In this document: piece by piece, positions 8,726-16,110 of the stretch
Layout: each line of letters starts with the position of its first letter
Numbering within the stretch: the first letter of the stretch is position 1
NCBI RefSeq assembly: GCF_001808955.1
Contig: NZ_KV795254.1
Span: 224,463 to 264,135, forward strand
Length of the DNA stretch: 39,673 nt
Direction of reading: 5' to 3'
Origin: Rothia sp. HMSC078H08
Lineage (GTDB): Bacteria; Actinomycetota; Actinomycetes; Actinomycetales; Micrococcaceae
Program-made: the position numbers and the translations under genes
Notes under the pieces: model-generated
What the model was told of the DNA's origin: nothing
Seen by the model: the letters and a program-made list of their open reading frames with translations, nothing else
Database searches by the model: none

Positions 8726-10069
8726 ATGACCACCCAGAGCACTAGCCAGTCCGGCACCACGCTGTCCAGTTCCAAGCAATCCGGCACTATCAACCAGCCT
8801 GTTACCGCGCCCATCCCCGTGGCGGGCACCCAGCGCGAGCACCCCGAAGCGCAAGGCTACCTGCGTCAGCTGAACATCGGCGACTTGGAGCTCGAATCCG
8901 GCGTAACCCTGCCGCAGGTCACCATCGGCTACGAAACCTGGGGTACGCTCAATGAGGCTGGCGATAATGCCATCCTGATTTTGCATGCGCTCACTGGCGA
9001 TACGCATGTCTCCCGCGGCGTCCCCACCCCCGACATGCCCGCCCCGCTGATTCGCGCTATCGAGTCGGACGGCTGGTGGGAAGGCATCGTGGGCCCCGGC
9101 TCGGTCGTAGACACCAACCGCTACTTCGTGATTGCCCCCAATATTCTGGGCGGTTGCTACGGCTCCACCGGACCGGCAAGCATTATTCCCGAAGGCTACC
9201 CGGGTGCCGGTGAGCACTGGGGTTCCCGCTTCCCACAGGTAACCATCCGCGACTCCGTACGTGCGGAGGCGCGTCTGGCGCGTGCACTGGGCGTGACGAG
9301 TTTCCGCTACGTGATTGGTGGTTCCCTCGGTGGCGCTCGCGCCCTCGAGTGGGCGGCAACCAACCCCGAGCTGGTGCGCGGATGCGCGGTCATCGCCTCC
9401 GGTCCTTCGGCTACGGCGGAGCAGATTTCCTGGGCTCACACCCAGAACATTGCGATTCGTTCGGACGCGAACTTCGCCGGTGGCGACTACTACAACGGTC
9501 CCGCGCCGACTGCCGGTCTGGCTTTGGCACGCCGCATCGCCCACACCACCTACCGCAGCCCCGCCGAGCTGGAGCACCGCTTCGGCCGCGAAGAGAACCG
9601 TGGCGAAAGCACCGTGGGCGGCTCGCTGGGTGAGCCGCGTGGCCGCTACGCCATCGAAAGCTACCTGGACCACCACGGCGCCAAGCTGGTTGAGCGCTTT
9701 GACGCGAATAGCTACCTGGCAGTGAACGAGGCACTGATTTCGCACGATGTGGCGCGTGGCCGCGGCACCCTGGCGCAGGCGCTGGCGCACACCGATTGCG
9801 AGTGGACGATTGCGGCGGTGAACACGGATCGCTTGTTCTTCCCGCACGAGTCGCACCGTCTGGCGGAGGCGCTGCCCACCCCGGTCGCCGTGGATATTAT
9901 CGAGTCGAACCACGGCCATGACGGCTTCCTGATTGAGGCGAAGCAGGTGGAGAAGATTCTGGCGCGCGCCCTGGGTGTTGAAGATGAATCTGCTACCCCG
10001 AGCGAGGCGCAGCGTGAGCGTGAGGCGCTGGACTCGATGACTCGTCTGTACGGCGCTGTTACTCGCTAA
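8726..10069 (+). CDS. metX: Homoserine O-acetyltransferase
   Basis: Alpha/beta-hydrolase-fold enzyme that acetylates homoserine with acetyl-CoA, giving the substrate of MetY. The nucleophile is Ser200 in GGSLGGARALEW. Asp368 (in NTDRLFFP) and His398 (in NHGHDGFL) complete the triad. At 447 aa it is longer than the usual 370-380: an N-terminal Ser/Thr/Gln-rich extension of about 50 residues precedes the conserved domain, and an insertion rich in Gly and Arg follows residue 290. The ATG is preceded by GAAGGGA. It probably shares the riboswitch-controlled transcript with metY, 203 nt upstream, and ends before a clear terminator. A shorter start inside the extension is possible. Confidence 0.94.
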   Translation: MTTQSTSQSGTTLSSSKQSGTINQPVTAPIPVAGTQREHPEAQGYLRQLNIGDLELESGVTLPQVTIGYETWGTLNEAGDNAILILHALTGDTHVSRGVPTPDMPAPLIRAIESDGWWEGIVGPGSVVDTNRYFVIAPNILGGCYGSTGPASIIPEGYPGAGEHWGSRFPQVTIRDSVRAEARLARALGVTSFRYVIGGSLGGARALEWAATNPELVRGCAVIASGPSATAEQISWAHTQNIAIRSDANFAGGDYYNGPAPTAGLALARRIAHTTYRSPAELEHRFGREENRGESTVGGSLGEPRGRYAIESYLDHHGAKLVERFDANSYLAVNEALISHDVARGRGTLAQALAHTDCEWTIAAVNTDRLFFPHESHRLAEALPTPVAVDIIESNHGHDGFLIEAKQVEKILARALGVEDESATPSEAQREREALDSMTRLYGAVTR

Positions 10070-10159
10070 CTCAACCGGCACCCGAAGGCGTTTCACGCAT
10101 CCTGTTGAATGTTGTTTTATCCAAACAGTGGGTGTGGGATTGTGAGGGAATGGCTGGGT

Positions 10160-10190
10160 ATTCTCAACTGTCCTTCCCTCCGTTGAGAAT
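10160..10190. repeat. 9-bp inverted repeat downstream of metX
   Basis: ATTCTCAAC (10160-10168) is the exact inverse of GTTGAGAAT (10182-10190) with a 13-nt spacer. It lies in the gap between metX and the MerR gene, before the stronger terminator. It could be an operator or an extra hairpin. The rest of 10070-10425 shows only the terminator and the promoter region noted separately. Confidence 0.5.
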
Positions 10191-10221
10191 TAACGTTCAC
10201 CTTGACGGTTGGGTTATAGGA

Positions 10222-10262
10222 CGCCGGGTACTCGCATAGCGCGAGTGCCCGGCGTTTCTTTG
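10222..10262 (+). terminator. Rho-independent terminator of the metYX transcript
   Basis: CGCCGGGTACTCGC (10222-10235) pairs with 10241-10254 with one mismatch around a five-base loop, followed by TTTCTTT. Confidence 0.85.
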
Positions 10263-10387
10263 TGCCCGCCTGACGGGTATCGTGCCAAGTCAGGGAATAT
10301 TTTCCGGTTTTTGAGGTGTTTTAGAAGGTCTCCGCGAGATACCGCGGAAGTAGCCTCCTGTTGCACTGGAAGGTAAAGGTTCTCGGT

Positions 10388-10418
10388 TTGCTTTAGACCC
10401 GCTCTAACCCCATAGCAT
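10388..10418 (+). promoter_or_regulatory. Possible MerR-type promoter with 19-bp spacer for the small MerR gene
   Basis: TTGCTT (10388-10393) and TAGCAT (10413-10418) are separated by 19 bp, the overlong spacer typical of MerR-controlled promoters. The spacer region holds the dyad TTAGA-CCCGC-TCTAA (10393-10407). The GTG start codon is 7 nt after the -10, so the transcript may be leaderless and autoregulated. The -35 is weak. Confidence 0.45.
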
Positions 10419-10425
10419 TAAAGCT

Positions 10426-10776
10426 GTGGTAAGTATTCAAGAGGTAGCGGAGCAGTTGGGGGTGAGCACCCACGCCCTGCGCTATTACGAAAAAGAGGGG
10501 CTCATTGCTGTGCCCCGTGATGCTCACGGAACTCGCGTTTTTGACGAGGAGTCCATCTCCTCGGCACGGTTTATTGCTACCTGCCGTCAGGCCGGAATGA
10601 GTCTTGCCGATATTCGCACGATTTTGAGCAATCCGGACGACCACGCTCTATCTATTGATGTGATGGAGCGTGCCCGTCAGAAGATTGAGGATGAGATTGT
10701 GGGGTTGCAGCAGAACCTTGAGCACCTGGATCGCCGTATTCAGGAGCACCGCCGTCACCTCGATGGCACCCGCTAG
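10426..10776 (+). CDS. MerR family transcriptional regulator
   Basis: A 116-aa DNA-binding protein. The N-terminal winged helix-turn-helix is recognisable from VSIQEVAEQLGVSTHALRYYE and the following wing (about residues 1-70), and a C-terminal dimerisation coiled coil occupies about 75-112. There is no separate effector domain and no conserved Cys pattern for metal or redox sensing, so it belongs to the small MerR group with unknown inducer. The start is GTG with no Shine-Dalgarno sequence, which fits a leaderless mRNA. It is convergent with the TipA-like gene and separated from it by a palindromic terminator. Its target may be its own promoter; no divergent partner is present. Confidence 0.88.
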   Translation: MVSIQEVAEQLGVSTHALRYYEKEGLIAVPRDAHGTRVFDEESISSARFIATCRQAGMSLADIRTILSNPDDHALSIDVMERARQKIEDEIVGLQQNLEHLDRRIQEHRRHLDGTR

Positions 10777-10812
10777 ATAGCCGTCTAATTTTCATACAGG
10801 TATGCACGCCGA

Positions 10813-10853
10813 CGCCCGGTATTCCCAACGTTGGGAATACCGGGCGTTTTTCT
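10813..10853. terminator. Terminator palindrome between the two convergent MerR genes
   Basis: CGCCCGGTATTCCCAAC (10813-10829) is followed directly by its exact inverse (10830-10846), making a perfect 34-bp palindrome, then TTTTTCT. It serves the plus-strand gene. On the minus strand no T-run follows, so any action on the TipA-like gene would depend on the hairpin alone. Confidence 0.85.
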
Positions 10854-10913
10854 GTGCTCAGCTTTCACACTCAGCTACTCACCCCTAGCTACTGGGTATT
10901 TTCAGCCAAAGAT

Positions 10914-11729
10914 TTAACCCCAGGCGGCTTCATCAGGGTCGACACCGTGTGCACGAGCATTCTCGTAGATGACATCCCGCAACCATTCTGCGAGCCCGGT
11001 CGCAAGCTTCTCGTAGTGCGCCTTGAAACGGGCATCCTCAACATAGCCGCGCGCCAGAATCGCGTGCTTGGCGGGGGTGACCTCAAAGAAGAACAGGGAG
11101 GCGCGGTGCCGCTCGGCGAGCGCGTTCGCCTCCTCACTGCCCGGCTTCACTCCGCGGTTGAACGCCTCGACGAGGACCTGTTCTACCTCGTTGACCTGCT
11201 GTTTGCCATTCTGCCAGTCGGCACGGTCCATCGAGGCAGTGCGGCGCTGGTATTCAGCCCAGTCGTCAGTTTTTCCGTAATGCTCCTGCGCTTCCTGCTG
11301 GTGGGCGAGGCTGAACCCCTCACCCATGATCTCGGCTTTTTCGGCAGCGCTGAGCTGCTCATTTTTAGGTGCCATTGTGTCCTCCAAAAGATGTTCGATG
11401 GTTTCAAGCATGCGCCCATACGCGGCGATTCTGCGTTGAAGCATATCCCGCTGAGCGAGCAGATGCTCGGTGCTGTTCGCTTGGTCCTGCAGTATGTTGC
11501 GAATGGCGTCAAGGCTCATGCCGATGGCGCGGTATCCCATGATGACGGTGATTCGTTCAAGGTCTGTATCGGTGTAGTACCGGTACCCGTTGAACTCATC
11601 ATGTGCCGGGTTGAGTAAGCCCCGCTGCTCCCAGTGGTGAAGCGTGCGGACTGTTAGCCCGTGTAGTGATGCCGCTTCTCCCACGGTGTATTCGTGTTGC
11701 CCGTCAGGTGGTGTTATGTTCGCGTCCAT
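10914..11729 (-). CDS. TipA-like MerR family regulator with TipAS antibiotic-recognition domain
   Basis: A 271-aa two-domain activator. Residues 1-75 hold the MerR helix-turn-helix (YTVGEAASLHGLTVRTLHHWE). A coiled-coil linker covers about 80-125. The C-terminal about 140 residues match the TipAS domain, with GEGFSLAHQQEAQEHYG and WQNGKQQVNEVEQVLVEAFN. In Streptomyces TipAL, TipAS binds thiopeptide antibiotics and switches on transcription. By analogy this is a drug-responsive autoregulator. Its promoter has a 19-bp spacer with a dyad (11736-11766), and the ATG falls at the predicted transcription start, so the mRNA may be leaderless. No adjacent efflux gene is seen, so its regulon is unclear. 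Confidence 0.92.
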   Translation of the reverse strand: MDANITPPDGQHEYTVGEAASLHGLTVRTLHHWEQRGLLNPAHDEFNGYRYYTDTDLERITVIMGYRAIGMSLDAIRNILQDQANSTEHLLAQRDMLQRRIAAYGRMLETIEHLLEDTMAPKNEQLSAAEKAEIMGEGFSLAHQQEAQEHYGKTDDWAEYQRRTASMDRADWQNGKQQVNEVEQVLVEAFNRGVKPGSEEANALAERHRASLFFFEVTPAKHAILARGYVEDARFKAHYEKLATGLAEWLRDVIYENARAHGVDPDEAAWG

Positions 11730-11735
11730 GGTTTC

Positions 11736-11766
11736 ACTCTAAAACCTCACGTTAGGTGAGGGTCAA
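11736..11766 (-). promoter_or_regulatory. MerR-type promoter and operator of the TipA-like gene
   Basis: Read on the minus strand, TTGACC (11766-11761) and TAGAGT (11741-11736) are separated by exactly 19 bp. Within the spacer is the dyad CCTCAC-CTAAC-GTGAGG (11761-11745). The long spacer with a centred dyad is the known architecture of promoters untwisted by MerR-family activators. The start codon follows the -10 after 6 nt. Confidence 0.8.
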
Positions 11767-11823
11767 GCTAGCAGCGGAACCTGCGGTGCAGGTTTGCGGG
11801 GGAGTCCTCGCTAAGATGGGTGC

Positions 11824-12576
11824 ATGAGCGAAAACAAATACGTCGTCGAATACACCCGCCCCGAGAACGAACGTGTAGGCACCCACCTGGTGCTCATGCT
11901 GCACGGCTACGGCTCCCAGGAACACGATCTGCTGTCTCTGGCGGCGCACCTTCCGCAGGAGGGCTTCACCTACGCCTCCATGCGTGCACCGCAGCCGGTT
12001 GGCAGCCAGTTCTCCGCAGACTCGACCGGCGCCTACATTGCCGCAGACGCTATCGGCTACCAGTGGTACCCGCTGAACCAGCAGCTCGAATCTGACCAGC
12101 GCGCCATCGAGCAGGCGAGCGACTACGTGCTGGAGTGGGTGCGCGCGAACCGTGAACCGTACGCTTCGGTGACCCTGCTGGGCTTCTCGCAGGGTATGGG
12201 CATCGCAACTTCGATGGTGCGTCACGCCCCCGGCGAGTTCGCCGCCGTGGTGGGTCTGTCCGGCTACGCGGTAGATTCTGATTCGCCGTACTTCAAGGAT
12301 GAGGAGCTGAAGAAGACCGAACTGCCGGTGTTCTTCGGCCGCGACCAGGAAGACCCCGTCATCCCGCAGGAGATGGTGAACTACACCTACGACTGGATCC
12401 GCAAGTACACCGACGGCATTAAGGTGCTGTACGCCGGTGCGGGTCACGGCGTGAGCGCCATGGAGATTCGTCACGTGGGCGAGTTCCTGGAGGTGAAGGT
12501 GCAGGGTAAGGAGCCGCGTATTCGTGCGCAGAAGGTTGCGGAGGCGACCGGCACCGCGGAAGGCGCTGACGCCTAA
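11824..12576 (+). CDS. Alpha/beta hydrolase, phospholipase/carboxylesterase family
   Basis: A 250-aa predicted cytoplasmic esterase. The oxyanion-side motif LMLHGYGS and the nucleophile elbow GFSQGM (Ser122) are present; Asp177 (DPVIP) and His208 (GHGVS) complete the triad. This is the layout of the small carboxylesterase family that includes acyl-protein thioesterase-like enzymes; the natural substrate is unknown. The ATG at 11824 is preceded by TAAGAT six bases upstream (11812-11817) and has no good Shine-Dalgarno sequence, suggesting leaderless initiation. The last about 25 residues are charged and Ala-rich, beyond the domain. It is divergent from the TipA-like gene, with 94 bp between starts, but no shared operator was seen. 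Confidence 0.88.
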   Translation: MSENKYVVEYTRPENERVGTHLVLMLHGYGSQEHDLLSLAAHLPQEGFTYASMRAPQPVGSQFSADSTGAYIAADAIGYQWYPLNQQLESDQRAIEQASDYVLEWVRANREPYASVTLLGFSQGMGIATSMVRHAPGEFAAVVGLSGYAVDSDSPYFKDEELKKTELPVFFGRDQEDPVIPQEMVNYTYDWIRKYTDGIKVLYAGAGHGVSAMEIRHVGEFLEVKVQGKEPRIRAQKVAEATGTAEGADA

Positions 12577-12587
12577 AACGGCTACAT

Positions 12588-12622
12588 GTAAAGCCCTCGG
12601 GTCTGATGACTCGGGGGCTTAC
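12588..12622 (+). terminator. Hairpin downstream of the esterase gene
   Basis: GTAAAGCCCTCGGGT pairs imperfectly with ACTCGGGGGCTTAC around a short loop, 12 nt after the stop codon. No T-run follows, so the termination role is probable but not certain. Confidence 0.55.
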
Positions 12623-12652
12623 GTGTAGTTCCGTTTGGAATCCGCGCGGAAA

Positions 12653-12938
12653 GCGGTATTCGTCCTCGTTCCTACAGGGGCTGGGTGGGTGGGACGCTAT
12701 ACCCCTCCTCCGCTCCTGCAGGGGCACCCGCCGCACCCGGACGCTCCGCTTCTCCTTGCTTCGCTGCGGAGAGCGCCCGGGGCGGCACCCTGATGTCGCT
12801 TCCGGAGGGTATAGCTACCCCTGCTGTCCGAGGTACGCGACTTGGTGCGAGCGGAGGGGCGGTGTCGTCCGTAGTGACATCAGGGTGCCCGAAGCGAAGC
12901 GAGGGCGGGTTCCCTGTAGGAACGAGGACGAGCACTGC
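12653..12938. repeat. Dispersed nested-palindrome element, copy B (complete)
   Basis: This is the most complete copy, 286 bp. The terminal inverted repeats share TCGTCCTCGTTCCTACAGGG (left arm about 12659-12678, right arm about 12912-12931). Inside are a core GC-rich hairpin (12736-12749 with 12766-12781) and a second perfect 14-bp inverted pair, GGCACCCTGATGTC (12784-12797) and its inverse (12876-12889). No protein-coding frame looks real. It fills most of the space between two convergent genes, so it could also act as a transcription barrier. Confidence 0.8.
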
Positions 12939-12987
12939 CTCCTAGCCTTGCCACAAAGGCCTATCTCAAACGGAATAAGAGGTCGGG

Positions 12988-13203
12988 TTAGTCCTCGTGC
13001 GCGACCTTCACGGTCACGCCGTTGAAGGTGACGGTGTCGCCGGGGTGCAGCTGCTTGCCGCGTGCTTCCTCAATGTCGCCGTTGACCTTTACCAGGCCGT
13101 GCTGAATGACCTCGCGTGCCTGCGCGCCGTCCTCTACGAGGTTGGCGAGTTTGAGGAACTGGCCGAGGCGGATCATGTCGTCGCGAATAAAAATTTCTTC
13201 CAT
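12988..13203 (-). CDS. Small S4-domain RNA-binding protein
   Basis: A 71-aa protein consisting of a single S4 domain: FIRDDMIRLGQFLKLANLV, then GAQAREVIQHGLVKVNGDIE and the closing strand DTVTFNGVTVKV. It resembles stand-alone S4 proteins of the YbcJ/RlbA type thought to bind structured or ribosomal RNA. The ATG at 13203 has AGGAAG just upstream, and a longer frame upstream has no such support. TAAACT lies 7 nt before the ATG, so a leaderless mRNA is also possible. It is convergent with the esterase and divergent from glyS, with 232 bp between starts. That gap holds no T-box or other leader I could recognise. Confidence 0.85.
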   Translation of the reverse strand: MEEIFIRDDMIRLGQFLKLANLVEDGAQAREVIQHGLVKVNGDIEEARGKQLHPGDTVTFNGVTVKVAHED

Positions 13204-13435
13204 GCTTCCTAGTTTATCCCGCCGGGTGCATCCTGGCGTCCGGTAAAAATGGGGGAGTGGTGGGTCGGGTAGGCATACCCAGGGGTGGGGTGGTGATGGT
13301 ACCCTAGTGTCTTGCATCAAAAAGTGTGCATATTGCGCCGATGAGCGCGAATACGGGCGCCCCGTTCTGGGTCGCGTCCCTTATGAACCCGAACTCACGC
13401 ACGTCACAGCCGGTGGCGGGGCAGAAGGAGTAACT

Positions 13436-14815
13436 ATGGCTGAAAAGTCCACCCTCGATAACGTTATTGCGCTCGCGAAGCGCCGCGGCTTTGTTTTCCA
13501 GGCCGGTGAAATTTACGGCGGTTCCCGCTCCGCATGGGACTACGGCCCCCTCGGTGCAGAGCTGAAGGAAAACATCCGTCAGCAGTGGTGGCAGCGTTTC
13601 GTCCGCTCCCGTGCGGACATGGTTGGCCTGGACTCCTCTGTTATTCTGCCTCGTGCGGTGTGGGAGGCATCCGGTCACGTGGCGACCTTCACCGACCCGC
13701 TGGTTGAGTGCCTGTCCTGCCACAAGCGTCTGCGTCAGGATCACCTGCTGGAGAACTTTGAGGCGAAGAAGGGCCGCCCGGCTGAGGGCATGGATGAAAT
13801 TGCTTGCCCGAACTGTGGTACTCGTGGCGAGTGGACTGAGCCGCAGAACTTCTCCGGTCTGATGAAGACCTACCTGGGTCCGGTTGATAATGAGGAGGGT
13901 CTGCACTTCCTGCGCCCGGAGACCGCTCAGGGTATTTTCGTGAACTTCAACAATGTGGTCACTGCTTCTCGTAAGCGCCCGCCGTTCGGTATTGGCCAGA
14001 TTGGTAAGTCGTTCCGTAACGAGATCACTCCCGGTAACTTCATTTTCCGTACTCGTGAGTTCGAGCAGATGGAAATCGAGTACTTCGTGCACCCGGATGA
14101 TGCTGATAAGTACTTCAACGAGTGGGTTGAGGACTGCTGGAACTGGTTCGTTGACCTGGGTATTAACCCGGATAACATGCGTCGCTTCGACGTTCCTAAG
14201 GAGGAGCGTGCACACTACTCGGCTGGCACTATTGACGTTGAGTACCGCTTCGGCTTCCAGGGTTCCGAGTGGGGCGAGCTGATGGGCGTTGCGAACCGTA
14301 CCGATTACGACCTGGGCGTGCACAACGAGCACTCCAACGCGAAGCTTGAGTACTTCGACCAGGCTACCGGTGAGCGTTACGTGCCGTACGTGATTGAGCC
14401 GTCCTTCGGTCTGACCCGCTCCATGATGGCGTTCCTTGTTGACGCATACGTTGAGGACGAGGCACCGAACACTAAGGGTGGCGTGGATAAGCGCGTCGTG
14501 CTGAAGCTTGATCCGCGTCTGGCACCGGTGAAGGCTGCTGTTCTGCCGCTGTCGAAGAAGGCTGAGCTGTCTGAGCCGGCAACTAAGCTGGCGAATGAGC
14601 TGCGTGGCCTGTGGAACGTGGACTACGACGAGGCGGGCGCTATTGGCCGCCGTTACCGCCGCCAGGATGAGATCGGTACCCCGTTCTGCATCACCGTGGA
14701 CTTTGACACTCTTGAGGATCAGGCTGTGACCATCCGCGAGCGCGACACCATGAACCAGGAGCGTGTGGCTCTGGATCAGGTGAAGTCTTACCTGGCTGCA
14801 CGCCTGGCAGGCTAA
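13436..14815 (+). CDS. glyS: Glycyl-tRNA synthetase (single-chain alpha2 type)
   Basis: Class II aminoacyl-tRNA synthetase that charges tRNA-Gly. At 459 aa it belongs to the dimeric single-chain type rather than the two-subunit glyQ/glyS type. Motifs seen include [34 protein letters not shown] and [14 protein letters not shown] (motif 2 region). A pair of CxxC elements (CLSCH and CPNCG, about residues 97-125) suits a zinc-binding insertion. The C-terminal anticodon-binding domain ends in [12 protein letters not shown]. The start is ATG 13436, with GAAGGAG five bases upstream; an in-frame extension to 13307 lacks family similarity. Codon use is rich in CGT and GGT, as for highly expressed genes. 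Confidence 0.95.
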   Translation: MAEKSTLDNVIALAKRRGFVFQAGEIYGGSRSAWDYGPLGAELKENIRQQWWQRFVRSRADMVGLDSSVILPRAVWEASGHVATFTDPLVECLSCHKRLRQDHLLENFEAKKGRPAEGMDEIACPNCGTRGEWTEPQNFSGLMKTYLGPVDNEEGLHFLRPETAQGIFVNFNNVVTASRKRPPFGIGQIGKSFRNEITPGNFIFRTREFEQMEIEYFVHPDDADKYFNEWVEDCWNWFVDLGINPDNMRRFDVPKEERAHYSAGTIDVEYRFGFQGSEWGELMGVANRTDYDLGVHNEHSNAKLEYFDQATGERYVPYVIEPSFGLTRSMMAFLVDAYVEDEAPNTKGGVDKRVVLKLDPRLAPVKAAVLPLSKKAELSEPATKLANELRGLWNVDYDEAGAIGRRYRRQDEIGTPFCITVDFDTLEDQAVTIRERDTMNQERVALDQVKSYLAARLAG

Positions 14816-14834
14816 AAATAATTCATAACATGGT

Positions 14835-14873
14835 CGGCGGGTAGCTTCTTAGAGCGAAAGAGGCTACCCGCCG
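14835..14873 (+). terminator. Terminator hairpin after glyS
   Basis: CGGCGGGTAGC (14835-14845) pairs exactly with GCTACCCGCCG (14863-14873), with a 17-nt loop. Only a weak T-rich tract follows. Confidence 0.7.
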
Positions 14874-14943
14874 TCGTGTATTTAGGCTACCCTGGTTAGA
14901 CTGATTGGCACGTTTGACGCAAGCGAAGGAAAGGTGCACGGAT

Positions 14944-15921
14944 ATGGCTGAACGCCTCAGCGAAAAATTTGAGATTCGCCCTTGGCAGGAGGGTGATGAC
15001 CTTGCCCTGCTTGAGATTTGGAACTCTGCCCGCAATGAGGTTGAGGAGCGCCAGCGTGGCCTCTTTGGCCCGGACAGTGACGCGCCTTTTAGCCGTACTC
15101 TGGTGGTGACCGTTTCTGGTGTGCCGGTGGCTGCGGGTACTGTGGTGGCTTCGATGCTGCATCCGACGCGTTTGTGGTCATATGTGGAGGTTGCGGCTGA
15201 TCACCGCCGTCAGGGTATTGGTACCGCCCTGCTGGATGCGTTGCGTGAGATTGCGGCGGCGCACGGTCAGACCACCGCTCTGCGCGTGAAGCTGGCGCCG
15301 TTTAGTGACGGTGAGGAGTTCGCGCAGGCGGCTGGTATGAAGCTGATTCAGCGTTCCCGTATGGTGCGTGTGGAGCCGGGTGCGATTCCTCCGGTGTCTT
15401 TGCGTGAGGATGCTGACGGTAACGAGACTCAGGCGATTGAGGATTTGGCGACCGGTTCGGTTGAGCTGACCGCCGCGCTGTGGGATTTCTACCGCCGCGC
15501 CCACGAGTGGGATGTTCCCGCCGAGGTGGGTCTGGGTACCGTGAACCGCTACTTCCTCTCGGATGAGGTGCGTGCCTTTGGCGCCGTGGTGCTTCGCGAT
15601 CATATTCGTGAGGCTGCCGCAGAGGGTAAGAAGGGCCCGATTGTGGCGTTTGCGGTGAGCTACCACCCCTTTGAGACTGACCCGGAGGCAGCGCTGGTGG
15701 ATGAGAAGACCGCCACGGAGTTGCTGCTGGGTTACGACTTCGATAATGAGGGTGCCGTGGAGGCGATTATGCAGGTGCTGTCCCTGCTGAGCGCTAAGTA
15801 CCCGGTGCTGGTTGAGGTTGACGACGCCATGGAGGCGCTGGTTCAGGTGACCGACGTGCTGCTGCGTGCCGGCACTGCCTCGGTGGAGGGTGACCCGACC
15901 TATGTTTACGTGACTGAGTAG
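14944..15921 (+). CDS. GNAT family N-acetyltransferase
   Basis: A 325-aa protein. The first half is a GNAT acetyltransferase domain with the acetyl-CoA motif A in EVAADHRRQGIGTALL, about residues 80-95. The second half (about 160-325) looks like a second, degenerate GNAT-type domain without a clear Q/RxxGxG signature. This two-part build resembles actinobacterial tandem GNAT proteins such as the mycothiol synthase family, but I would not assign that function. The ATG at 14944 follows AAGGAAAGG; an upstream TTG in frame at 14905 is less likely. The substrate is unknown. It lies between glyS and dusB on the same strand, with hairpins on both sides, so it may be monocistronic. Confidence 0.85.
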   Translation: MAERLSEKFEIRPWQEGDDLALLEIWNSARNEVEERQRGLFGPDSDAPFSRTLVVTVSGVPVAAGTVVASMLHPTRLWSYVEVAADHRRQGIGTALLDALREIAAAHGQTTALRVKLAPFSDGEEFAQAAGMKLIQRSRMVRVEPGAIPPVSLREDADGNETQAIEDLATGSVELTAALWDFYRRAHEWDVPAEVGLGTVNRYFLSDEVRAFGAVVLRDHIREAAAEGKKGPIVAFAVSYHPFETDPEAALVDEKTATELLLGYDFDNEGAVEAIMQVLSLLSAKYPVLVEVDDAMEALVQVTDVLLRAGTASVEGDPTYVYVTE

Positions 15922-15970
15922 GTTCTCGGGTAGGTTCGCGGTATTGAGCCTGCTGGCTGACTCTTGCTCA

Positions 15971-16007
15971 AGAGGGGCGGGGGAACGGAATGCTCCTCCG
16001 CCCCTCT
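15971..16007 (+). terminator. Terminator hairpin after the GNAT gene
   Basis: AGAGGGGCGG (15971-15980) pairs with CCGCCCCTCT (15998-16007); no T-run follows. Confidence 0.6.
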
Positions 16008-16110
16008 CGCGTACCTGCGCCTCCTCACGGTTGCTGAGCTTGCACTGCGCTCTTGTACCCCCTCAGCTGAGTCCGGTTCTCGATTTGCCCCCGTATGCCA
16101 CAATATAGGG

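Noticed and set aside
8519..10096. 525-codon open frame antisense to metX
   Set aside because: Covers metX exactly in a mirror frame and has no recognisable domain.
13204..13435. Possible T-box leader before glyS
   Set aside because: No T-box sequence, specifier loop or terminator/antiterminator pair could be seen.
15964..16110. N-terminal extension of DusB
   Set aside because: Starts with TTG, crosses a terminator hairpin and is not similar to DusB; the GTG at 16111 fits better.
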